A stretch of DNA of 27,692 nt from Klebsormidium nitens (Eukaryota > Streptophyta > Klebsormidiophyceae > Klebsormidiales > Klebsormidiaceae). Below are positions 1 to 10,515 of this stretch, in pieces; positions within the stretch are counted from its first letter, which is position 1, and each line of letters begins with the position of its first letter. The notes below the pieces were generated by a model. That model saw nothing but the letters and a program-made list of their open reading frames with translations. It was not told the origin of the DNA and did not search any database. The stretch lies in contig DF237774.1 of assembly GCA_000708835.1 (NCBI GenBank), positions 2,799-30,490 on the forward strand. Reading direction: 5' to 3'. The position numbers and the translations under genes were made by a program.

Positions 1-2690
1 CTATTTGAGGGTTCCTACACAGTTCCTAGTTATCACGAAGAAGCCTTATAAAATTGCTCCGTATCTTTCCCAGGGCTTCCCGTCTCTTATCGCTCCCTGC
101 AGCCCTCTGCAGCCCTCTGGAGCAACGTACTCTCTCTCTATTCCTGGCAGTCTTGCAGCGCCAGCATCGATGGCCAGCACCAACCAGGCTCAATGCCCTT
201 ATCATGCTGATCAAGAGCTACAACTGTGATGGTGGTCCGGGATGAGGAGACTAGGTGCTCGATCGGATGAGGGATCAGAGGGATTTCTATATATACCATG
301 AAATTACCGTAACACCGTAACGGTGGAGGTCGCTCAGCCTGTGCTGCCTCGAGGCACGGCGAGGCAGTGTTTATTCCACTGCATGCTGCTGGGCGCTCAC
401 TGGTCGGGACACGGCCGCAAATGAACGTATCTTTATGGCTTACATATTGGGCCCGAGGTTACAGACTTGCCGCGCAGACATGTACGTACTGTGTTCCGAG
501 AACCGGCGTTCTGAATCTCGAAACATCTGAGTCGTCTGTCGATATGTTCTGTACAGAAGGATTGAAGGCGTCGGTCTGGCACGGGTTAGTTCTCACTTCT
601 ATTACCAAACATGCCAGTGCCAAGAGCTCTATCAAGAGCTTTCTTAGCAGCTGGGTCGGTCTTAGTAAAACTTTCTCAGATTGAGGAGCCTAGCCTGTCG
701 GACGGTGAGGGTTGAGTCACTTAATATCTAGCGACACTTCGAAGATGCGCAAAAACGTTAGGGTACTTTATACGTGCGCGGTATAACCGCGCAAGGCGCG
801 GCCGGGCCAGCCCTCGGGCCTGCTGCGCGAGCGGACTCGAGCCGTCGTGGTCAGTGCGTGTCCCGCTGTTCGATACAGACGGTAACTTACCTGGTATATG
901 AAGATCCCTAACTTGAAGATTGATCGATGCCATGATGCTGACGTACATACGATGGTACCAAATACATGTGCCTAAGACATTTGAGCTGTTGCTGCCGCCG
1001 CCATAGCGTTCTAGAAGTGGCTTGCGACCATGCCCCTAACTCAGCCCGGTTGCTTGATGGAGCTAAGTGGTCGGGGAATTGGGTAAGATTCGTTTGCAGG
1101 ATAAGGTTCGGCGGCAGTGTTAGGGGCAGTTGAGCTCCAAAGAATAGCACCGGGAAATCAAATAGCTCCCGACCACTATGTCCGACCGTGACTTGAACTA
1201 GCTGTTATACTCAAAGTCTACCCTCGGTGAAGTTTCCACCGTGCGGGCCGCGACCGGCCGAGTCAAGTCACGGGCAACAATTTGTAATTGACTCGGCCTC
1301 TACGAGTTTTCCGCGGCGCGGTCCAAAGCTACCGCCCAACGTCAATTTAATTGAATATAGCCCGTAGAGGCTGGACTCCGTGACCGTACGGTACCTCTAC
1401 AGGTTTGGACCACGCGGTACAATTGGCGGTCGATACATGCGACGCGTGGCCTCTGGTAACATTTTGCTCGTGCGGCGGTACGGCAAAATGCACACTGTGC
1501 ACGCGCAGCCACACTGTGCACGCCCAAAGCATTTTTGCCCCGTCATTGACACTACTTTCTGTCTGGTGTTTGGATGGGTCACATTTGCACCGTCGATGGA
1601 CTTTTGGACGGCTGAAACTACCTTATCCTGCACGGCAATCTTTTTGCGATCTGGCAGTGGTGGCTTCTACGGCCTCCGAGTTAGGGGCATGTCCGCGCGC
1701 TACTTCTAGAACGCTATGCGCAGATCTGCTGTTCTGAAGTACGCTTCACTAGCTCGAGTTCAGCCAATGAAACAAGTCACGCCGGGTCACTTCAACATCC
1801 AAGTTAGATGAGCAGATCTACGTCGAAGCATGCAGTGCTAGTGATTGCATATATGAATGTTCTAAAAAGCACCATTCAGCCGCAATGGACACGGACTGAC
1901 AGTGAGTAACTGTGACCGGACTCAATCAACTAAAACATAAGTTCACGGATAATCGATAGACTTTTAGATATTAGCCAAGACCTGGCCCGGGCAATTTTTT
2001 GGTCATGCGTTGGGTCACTGCAAGAGCTCAATATACATGGTCTTCACATCCGAGCAATTGCTTCGTCTGCTCATGTTTTCCCTTTCTGTATCTTGCAATC
2101 AACGGTAGGCCTATGCTTCCCCTGTACACCTTACAGCGATAGTCTAGTAGTACATAAGCACGACAACCCTCTCTTTGCATCAATAATCCAACCTTCTCTG
2201 TCTCCATTAACCTCTCCCTGGTTGTAAGCGTCAGTGATCACTAACTGTTCAAAGGACACTTCGCCAATAGATACCTGACAAAGATGGCTGGTGCTTGGTA
2301 TAGCTGGTGAACCTAGTAGTGCCCTGCTACTCGGCGTGGCTTTTGCCACCTTCGTTCCCCATGGTGAAGACCGGTCAAGACCCCAGGCTGGAGCTGACTC
2401 ATCCAAGTATGCCGCGCCAAGAAGACTGCAAGATTTCGAGAAGGCCGTTGTGATTCATTCCCAACGCTCGAGCTGCCAAATTGTCGAAGTTCAAAACCAA
2501 TTTTCCTCTGGCCGGGTGAATCTGCTTTTACCCGTTGGCATGTATCCAGATCAGTGCTCAGCAAGTGTACGTGGCAATTTGCGATTAATAAGATTGAACC
2601 TGGAGTTTGAAGGGTCAACAATCTTGAAGGCTTTCATTCCAGCGGAGAACCAATTCGCTCTGCTTCTGAAAAGTGAAAAAGAAGTCGTTC
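1..2690. other. Intergenic region without a supportable gene
   Basis: All open frames here are short, lack recognisable motifs and overlap each other in several frames. The stretch contains an 8-bp-stem palindrome (775-793), an 11-bp hairpin (1256-1298), a 14-bp direct repeat (1491-1523) and a diverged inverted repeat described separately. The part next to 2691 probably includes the 3' untranslated region and terminator of the minus-strand ARM gene, but I see no unambiguous polyadenylation signal. Confidence 0.5.
1002..1718. mobile_element. Diverged inverted repeat, possible decayed MITE or foldback element
   Basis: The 41 bases at 1002-1042 match the reverse complement of 1678-1718 at 36 positions. 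Further in, 1085-1107 matches the reverse complement of 1620-1642 at 19 of 23 positions, and the offset between the two pairings changes by only 7 bases. Two co-linear inverted matches suggest long terminal inverted repeats of about 100 bp that have diverged, enclosing about 510 bp. No transposase is visible inside and no clear target-site duplication was found, so a non-autonomous or decayed element is inferred. It could also be a foldback structure from a local inverted duplication. Confidence 0.4.
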
Positions 2691-5600
2691 TTAAAGAGCT
2701 CGACAAAAACGACCCACCTTTTTTGACGACCTCGAGCGTGCAAGCTCCTTGGTCACAATCGTGGCCTCAGCGATACACTCCCCTCCACACGAGACGTTTT
2801 GTGCTTTCCCTGGGCAACGCTTGCCGGCTCTCGCCAAAGCTGCGCAATGCGCTGCTGCATTTGTTTTGACAAGGGCATCCCTAGCGGTCTCCCCGCTTGC
2901 CCCGCTTAACAGGGCAGCTATTACCTCTGCGCAAAGAAAAGATCGTAAATTAGGTGATTATCAAGCCAAAGATGAGTTCCAACTTAAAAAGTGTTCGGTT
3001 TTGTTAACACCTTGCCGTTGACTTTGATAGCCTGGTGTCTTCGAACACGTTACGTTTACTGGGGTTTGACAGTATCTTTGACTCGACTCTCTCTCTAATT
3101 GGCCGAAGCCTTTTGAGGAGTACCCAAGATCTGACTTAGCGTTGGCTTCTATACGAAAAGGGCGCAGCGCTCGTCTTTATATAATGAAAGCTCCTTTTCG
3201 GTCCAATCAACGACATCCAGTCTTTCCGAAGCTCAATAACTTTTTAGATTGTGCTTCGTAAAGACGGATACTCTAAAAGCCGAGCTGACAAAACAATCTG
3301 CTGAAGCTCCAAAACGTTGTATCTTCTAAAGTGCTGGCAGCTCTCGAGGGGTGCTACTTGAGGCGAAAACATGCTCTTTTCAAAATCACCCCGCTTACCA
3401 ATCCCCGCAAGAGTGCACTCGTCCTTCTTCTTCGCATCCGCCAGATGCAGCTCGAGTGCCGGAATGATGCCTGCGTGCATGCAAGCGTCGGGGTCCACCC
3501 GAGCTGCGCACCCCAGAAAGAACACCGCGTAACGGACCCTGTCCTCCCGACTCCCCTTGACGCTGGCCTCGAGAAGCTTGACCAGGAAGGCTGTAGCACT
3601 GGCGGCAACAATGTCTCTGCCCAAGTCCGTCGCAGCGACCTTGAGGCTGGTGATCGCAACCAGGCACGCCTGCAAACGGACCAGGCGCATATGTTGGGTG
3701 TCACCAGCGTGCAAATTTTGGGTTAACTTTCGTACGATCTCGTGCAAATCTGGCTCACAGTGTGACGCTTCACACATCATCAGGGTGTTGGCAAAATTCT
3801 GCGCACAAGGGGGTAACACCTTTTCCTGGTCCGCAAGGTTGTGAAACTCGTCGGAACAATTTTCCTGTTCGGATCTGAAGCGAAAGCCTAGGGTGTTTGC
3901 AGTTATGTGCCGCATCAAGTGGTCACAAAAGGTGAAGGACAAAAAGATTCTGACCAATCTGAGAGCGAGTACAGGAGCATGAGTTACAATCAAACTTGCT
4001 CGACAGACAGAAAATAATAGAAAGACGCATCCGGACTTAAGAAAGGGAAGGGAAACAGACAGGCTCTATGTGTCCAGCCAAAGTCCTGATTTGTAGGTCG
4101 GCGCGCATTCCAGGCTTTCACTCTCACGAATCATGAGAAACTATTGTCCTTAGGTCGCGTCAAGTCTCAACACCCTGGGCGCGTGCTTGAAAAAGGCATC
4201 TGGCCAACCCCTACGGAGATAGCTGGCTAGGCCTGCCTCAAGTTGTGCAGGCAATATATCGGCCAGGCGGGCACCCAAAAAGATGACAAGAAAACGGACT
4301 GTGCCAACGGACCCCTCCCAGTACAACTCAGCAATGATTAGGAGTCGGTCATCGAATCCGAGGTCGGCTTACCACGGCGTCTCCGGTTCGCCCGCTCGCC
4401 TCCAGGGTTTTCGCTGCCGTCAACAGAATCTTCAGCCCCCCGCCGCTCAAGACTGTCTCGATCACAGCTGCGCCGATCCCTTTGCACAGCCGCCAGAGAA
4501 CCCGCACCAACATGATCTTGTCTTCCACTTTCGCAAGCGGAACGGCCTTCAGCAGAACGGCAACGTGCGCGTTTCCGGCCCCCGCCACGTTTCCTAGATG
4601 GGCAGCGCCGGACGCTAGCTTATCCAACGCGGCTGCGGCCGAGCTCTGAGCGTCCGGGTCGTCCAAGAGGCTCACGAGGGCCGCCACAAATCTGCTGTCA
4701 GCAGCCGCGGTCTCCGGGACGCACTCACTGATTTGCGTCATGATCTGGGCGGTTGGGGTCTTCAGCTGCTTGGCGACCTGGACGAGGACGTTGACCCCCT
4801 GCTTGTCGCCCGTCAGGGCGGCGCAGAGCCGGGGGTTGGTGGTGAGGGCTTTGAGCGCTTGCAAGACGCTTTGTACTGCGGGGCCGCCCATGAGCCCGCG
4901 CTTCTGGGCGTCCGTGAGGAAGCCGAGAGCCGCGCCGATCGCGGACGTGCCCTGCAGCAGGGGACCACTCACTTCAGGTGTTGCTGTGACGCTCCATATT
5001 CTGCGCAATGACTCAAGTGACAAGACAGCCAGGCTATAAAGCTCGAAGGGGACCGATTATAGCGGGTGAGGCATGGAAAGAGCAATATTCCATCGCTTGA
5101 GACCCTCGAGTAGCCTGCCCGCATAACTGTAGTATGGCTGTGAAAATGCAAATATTCCCTCCCTTCCGGCCCTGACCTTCGGGTCCAACAAGCTCGGGAT
5201 CAGTATTTGCAGGATCCAACAATCTGGTCTGCCAATTGACAGCTTTTTGGCCTCCGAAGCGAAACAGAGCCTTCTGGCCTCCGAAGCGGCTCATAGGTTT
5301 TTCCAACAGCTATGCGAAACCCTCAATATCTGGCCGCGGCCTTTGAAGAAGTACTGATATGCTGCCAACGAGATTACTTGAAAGGCGAAACCGACAACCG
5401 GAGCTCTGCAAAGACCAACTTCAAGCAAGACAGTCCACTAAGCAGCCCGCACAAGTATGAGAGCACTTTGTTGCCTGCCTATTTGACGCAAGCGAGCCTA
5501 CCATGCCAGTAATGTGCAACTCCCGGTCGATCTCTAGGACGAAGCGCAGTGAGCGAAACGATCGGTACAACGCCAATTGCATATGATGAGGAGAAGATTC

Positions 5601-8600
5601 TGCCGCTTACCCGATCGCCCCAGCCATTGGTGCTTGAGAGCTTGGCAAACAGCTCCGCGCCAGCTGTGCGGCAGTTGGCCGACTCCTCTCCTTCCGGGCA
5701 AAGCCACGTCGGCTCCAGATTCTGCGCCACGCTGCCGGTCGATACCACCAGGTCCAAGACGTGCAGGGCCGCAAGTCGCTCCTCGCCGTTCCCACCGTCC
5801 AGCATCTTGCAAAGTCCTAGCAGCGCCGCAGAGTTCTTGAGCGCCGCCTCCGTTTTCACCGGGCACGCCACCATCAGCCCCGCGAGTGCCTCTGCACAGT
5901 CTCGGGTGCGCGAACGGACTGCTTGAAAGACCATGGAGATTAGCTCGACTCCTCCCTCTTCGACGAAACGCCGCGCAAACGGCCGGCTGACCGAGAGGAC
6001 TCCGACACAGCGCAGTGCAGAGCTCTGCGAACTCTGGATGGAGTTTTGAAGCGAAGGACTGAGATCGGAGAACCGTGCTCTCGGGACGGACTCCTTCGTC
6101 GCGAGCCTCAGTAGCTCCAAAAGAGTTGTCACCGACAACTCTCGTCTCTTGACATCCGCCGACCCCTCTTGTGTCTCGTCTTCCCCCTCCCCTGAAGACG
6201 TCGTTGCGAGGAAATCTACCACGAGCGACACACAAGCCCAGCCTTCCGCAGCCCCCGGCTCATCTCCGATCTCCTTCACCAACGCCTGAAGTAGGCGCAA
6301 CAGTTTGTCGACTCCCGCTGTCCCAAGCAAGTCGCCCGGCTCGCTCGCGGTAGCCGCCAAACCGGCGAGGAACTTCGCGAGAGGCAGCCTGAGCGGCTTG
6401 TTGCTCTCGGCCTGCCCCAACAGGTACGTGAGAACAGCCTTCCGTTCCCTTGCGCCTGCGCCCTCTACAACCGACTGCTCCGAAAGACCAGACGGCGCCC
6501 CCTGAGCGAGCCATGTGAGCATTTCCAAGGCCTCAATCGTCGTGGCCCGGTCGAGGACGAGCTTCCAGAGGGAGTCGACGACATCCTCGGGTGCCGGGTC
6601 CGCGGCTAGCTTGGCGCTCTGAGCTTGGTTTGTGACGACGACTCTTGCTAGCTGGCAGAGCACGCGGCGGCCGATGCTGCGCACGCTTTCGACCGTGGCT
6701 GGGCCGTGGACCCCGTGCATCATCTCGTGCAGTCCCTGCAGTAGCATCCGGGGAATGTCAGGCAGTGCTGACGCATGCCAAAGATTCACTGGCATCAAAC
6801 GCGATTGACTTATCGGATGATATCGACGTTAACGTAAACTCCCTGTCGTTTCGTAGCATCTAGCAGACGGTCAGCTCCGTAATGGTGGTCAGGACGTGTC
6901 AGAAGGCAGCTTGCTCGGTACTCGTTCGCAGAGTTGCAGGTTCCAGATTCATGCACAACGAAAGTACTGATGGTATACTTCAACGTTTGAGAAGGCAGCC
7001 AACTTAAGAAGGAATCAGCGAGTTCCGAGCTGAGTACGGCTGAGCATTTTCGCTTTCATTGACAAGAAGCCGATTAAGGGTAAAACAGGGAATCCCTTTT
7101 CATAAGAGGCCAACCGGACCAGTCGCTGACTCTGGCGCACGCTCTACATACTTTCTTCGACAGCCTGCATCCGTTTGTTCTGTCAGGCGTACCATCTGAT
7201 CATGAATAGAGCAGGATTGTAGACATTGGTCTTATCTTTAGGCTAGCGGTCAATTCGTTTCTTTTCAAGGTCAAGACGGGAATAATACCAAGAAAGATTT
7301 AAACTGGTAGAAAATGCAGTCGCAGCACTTTGGCACTCGGATTCTGAGCCGGAAGTCTCGTCAGGCGCTTTTCATTGGCTCACCTCCGCGAAACTCAGGT
7401 GCACGAGCCCGGTGATCAGGCCGGTTTTCTCTTGCTTGGCTAGCAGGACCGAAATCGTCCGCACTTCCAGACAGTGTCCGATCGTCTCTGCGGCCTTGCC
7501 TCTGATGGCAAGGCTCTCGTCCGACAGAAGCTCGAGCAAGCTGTCGCGTGCTTTCTCGATGATTTCTCCGCAGGCCTGTGAAGCAGAAAAGATGTTGCAG
7601 GTCTACAGATCGAAACGAGACGATAGAGATGAATGACCGGAGGTCACACGCTCAGGCAAGGACCGGACTGAAACTTATTGCCTGCAGATTGCATGCAAAG
7701 AATGTGCTTTTCCACGCGACAAAGCAAAACCCGACCTTCAGCAAAAGCGGCCCAAAATGTCTCTCATGGTAAGCAGGATTCTCAAAGTTGCAACCAGAAA
7801 CCTCTCGCACCAAGTTCGAAACGTTCGGCGCTCCATGGTCCAAGGATCATGAGGCGAAGAGCATCGCAGATGTTCGCTTGAAACTGGAACCGGCTGTCGA
7901 AGCTCCTTTTGAAAGAACATTCCAAACGCGAATAAAAAGGTGTTCGTGAGCAATCAGGTAGTGCTGACAATCAGTTCTGCGGAAGGAGCATCCCGTGCAC
8001 TTACGTTTTCTGCTACTTTATTGTTGTTTCCATATGCCTCCCGCACCGCAGCCGCCATGATGGCTTCCAGGGCCGTAACTGCGAAAAGCCGGACCTGGCC
8101 TTTGAAACCTAAGACGCGCACCAAAGGCTGCAAGCAGATGAGCGCACGCAAGTCAGTACAGTGCAGGGTATGACCTTGACTCTCTAGAAGAGATTCAATT
8201 CGAGTAACAATAGTGCCTCGGATTTCCTCTCACCCGAAAGATAAGGGTGACGAGACAGCGGTCTGTGTAAGAAAAGCAAATCCCTGGACGCTCAATGATC
8301 GCGTTTGGTGCAAACAAAGTCCTTGAAAAGTACTCCCAAAATGAAGAGGGTCCTTCAAGAAGGCAAAACTCCATTCCGGTGATGTCGTTACTTCGGTCAT
8401 GCAGCACCCTAAGCAACGGACTCAAGCTGGAATATTTCTACAAAGTAAATAGCAAGGCTGGCGGTTGATAGCTCAGTTTGCTCCGAGAAAGAAGATGTTC
8501 AGAGGATTTCATGCTCTCGGGCTGGTTCCAAAGTCGATTGAGCGCCAACTTAGGCCTACGTACCTCAACGGCCTCGGCTTCGTAAACTTGCATCCACTTC

Positions 8601-9630
8601 TGCGGGTGGGCCTGGAGGAGGTCGGTCAGCTGCTCCGCTCCAATTGCCACTTTCGCGTTCAGTCCGCCGTCCAGCAAGAGGTTTGAGAGCGCTGTCATGA
8701 CATCAGGGTCCTTCGTGACGTGTACGCTGACTGTGCTGGAAGCATCCTCCGCTGCTAGACCAGAGCTGTCAGACTCCGACTCCCGCCGGGCACCGTCTAG
8801 GAAGCTGCGGAAAAGTAGGAGCTTCCTTCGTCCTGTTTTCTTCTGGATCCTCATCCACGGACTCATGAACTGCGAGAGCTTGTGTGCTGACGCTAAATGG
8901 AACCCAAGTCGAATAAGAACTCCCACAGTCAACATTGCAATGAAAGCCGCCGCTCCTAGGAGCGGTTACCTTAGGAAATGCAAAAAAGCGAAGTCGGACC
9001 CGCCTGAACCCGCTAAAGAACCTCAAGGGAGCGGCCTAAGGCCAAGCCTCGGAGCTAGTTGCAGTACTCCAGCCTTAGCAGCCTTCTTGAGAGGGGGGTC
9101 CAAAAAGTCCAGCTACCTAAACAAAAGTGAAAAGCACTTCTTTTGCAACATCAAGGAGAACAAAAGAAGAGACAAAGGAGCTTAGCCATTTGCAGCCAGA
9201 GAGTACCAAGAACTTGCCCGAAGAATAGGGACAAGCAGGAAGGCATTGGCGCTCATCCAAAGTTCGAGCCGAGCTTCTTCTACAAACGAAAGTGGTCCGA
9301 CAAAGGAAGCATGATTGAACCAAAACCTAGATTTCTCACCCGAGTTGCAGAAGTCGGCTGTCCATTACTTGAAAGCAAAGCCAGAATCATTTACAGATGA
9401 AGCTAACCGCTGTGAGATGCTTCTGGAATCTAACAACCTCGCAGAAGAGAGGGTTGCTCGCTGTACCTTAGCCGGTGCTCAGTTGTGGCTCTCTCGTCGG
9501 ACTGGCCGCTGCTGAAGAGAAACACTGAATCCACCATATCGCCTCCCGTGATCGGACACATGTACTTGGCGGGGACGTCCGGCAAAACCTGCATAATGCA
9601 AGTTTCAAGAAAACTGGTCCTTAGTTCCAT
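2691..9630 (-). CDS. U-box-like/ARM-repeat alpha-solenoid protein (eight exons)
   Basis: Exons, minus strand: 9630-9467, 8804-8564, 8127-8005, 7575-7384, 6735-5611, 4951-4373, 3669-3399, 2926-2691 (stop TAA at 2693-2691). Every junction is GT-AG and the phases agree, giving about 976 residues. Near the N-terminus the segment VPAKYMCPITGGDMVDSV followed by SSGQSDERATTEHRL fits the first half of a U-box (CPI, then M-x-D-x-V, then G-x-x-x-E-R). The usual Pro of the D-P-V motif is Ser and the usual Tyr before E-R is Asp. The second half of the box (CPxT, PN, W) was not found. The remainder is Leu/Ala-rich helical repeats typical of ARM/HEAT solenoids, for example ALVSLLDDPDAQSSAAAALD and EVIAALLSGASGETARDALV. 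Known plant U-box/ARM proteins are E3 ubiquitin ligases whose solenoid binds substrate; whether this half box still binds an E2 is uncertain. The start ATG at 9630 is the second-simplest choice: a 5' intron with acceptor ATTATGCAG at 9597-9589 is also possible. Functional name by inference only. Confidence 0.68.
5248..5288. repeat. Short 27-bp-period direct repeat in an intron
   Basis: TGGCCTCCGAAGCG occurs at 5248-5261 and again at 5275-5288, inside the intron between the 375-codon and 193-codon exons of the ARM gene. Two copies only; no function is apparent. Confidence 0.6.
9467..9588 (-). other. Partial U-box segment within the first coding exon
   Basis: Forty codons, running from VLPDVPAKYM to TTEHRL, carry the N-terminal half of the U-box fold: the CPI loop, the hydrophobic M-x-D-x-V strand and the G-x-x-x-E-R turn before the helix. 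The exon ends two bases into a codon (AG, donor GTACAG), and the next clear exon (8804) begins with one base, so the two join in frame as Ser. This leaves about 40 of the usual roughly 70 residues of a U-box. Confidence 0.55.
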
Positions 9631-10483
9631 GCGGATCTGCACCTTAAAAGAGGAAGATGGCGTCGTGCAATATCTGCGGACGCCGGAAAGAGCCTCGATA
9701 TTCGGGCAGTAAAAGTCTCATGCAATTTGTTTCAACCAAAATCTGCCCTGACTTCCGGAAGAACCGAGCAGCCATAGTTCATACCACGGACTACACGCGC
9801 GCGGGTGCGTCAGACCCTGCCACACCATGACGGAAAGATGACGTCAGAATATGGTGGAATACTAAGAGCTTTAGCAGACAAATGGAAGATTAATGGCTGA
9901 TGTAACTGTAATCCCAATAGGTGAGAATCAAAAGCTTACAGAGACATGAACGAGAGCGATTTCTGGGAAGTTCGACATGAGCGAGATTGTATTCAATATA
10001 ACTCCTAAGAGCCTCCAGACAGCACGTCAAAACAATCTACGAGCATCAGCAAACGAAGTCGGCGTCAGGCGGTCTAAACGTTCTTTCTTTAGGCGCTTCT
10101 TCGAGCTCGACGCGCTGTGTCGTCAGAGCCATCCATCGTTGTTCTAGAGCGCTGTGGAAAGAAGGACTGACAACGGATCCAGGGTGAGAAGTGATTTGAA
10201 AAGCTGAGAAACATTTCTGATCAACGTAGGAGACTTAACAGCAAAAATCCGGTTGCTAGGATTCTCTGCTCCGAGAAATAGCTGCTTGAGTGAGGAACTC
10301 GAAGCTCCCTTTAAGGAACATGCACAAATCATGGAGGCTTTTAAGATTCTCATCCGTCGACATTTAGACAGGAGTACGTGGAGGACACCGCTGGCCGATT
10401 AACAAATTCTGGCGTGAGTCTGGGCGGCTACTCTCAAAGAAACGTATAAGCTCTCAAAGAACGTTACAAGCTCTCAAAGAACG
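9631..10483. other. Intergenic spacer upstream of the ARM gene
   Basis: The spacer holds the presumed promoter and 5' untranslated region of the ARM gene and the presumed 3' end of the repeat-rich gene above it; both are read on the minus strand. Open frames in it (for example 10144-10353 minus, 69 codons) have no recognisable motif. A palindromic TGACGTCA lies at 9839-9846. Confidence 0.45.
9839..9846. promoter_or_regulatory. TGACGTCA palindrome, candidate bZIP site
   Basis: The perfect 8-base palindrome lies about 210 bp upstream of the proposed ATG of the ARM gene. bZIP transcription factors of plants bind ACGT-core palindromes of this type. The same core recurs in coding exons elsewhere in the window, so a regulatory role here is only inferred. 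Confidence 0.25.
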
Positions 10484-10515
10484 CTATACGAGCTCAAAGA
10501 ACGGGTTATAAGCAA
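10430..10515. repeat. About 20-bp tandem repeat (four copies) over the 3' end of a gene
   Basis: CTCAAAGAA recurs with a period of about 20-22 bp: at about 10433, 10453, 10473 and 10493. On the minus strand each unit reads as GTTCTTTGAGAGCTTGTA-like sequence. The array covers the last codons and the TAG stop (10484-10486) of the repeat-rich gene and continues into its presumed 3' untranslated region. Confidence 0.75.

Noticed and set aside
2291-2869. A 192-codon plus-strand open frame.
   Set aside because: Its 3' half is antisense to the last exon of the ARM gene and the 5' half has no recognisable motif.
8195-8425. A 76-codon minus-strand open stretch between two ARM-gene exons.
   Set aside because: The flanking exons join in phase without it, and its base composition resembles the introns more than the exons.
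9657-9829. A plus-strand small frame beginning MASCNICGRRKEP with a CxxC.
   Set aside because: It lies upstream and antisense of the U-box exon, has a single CxxC only and no supporting signals.
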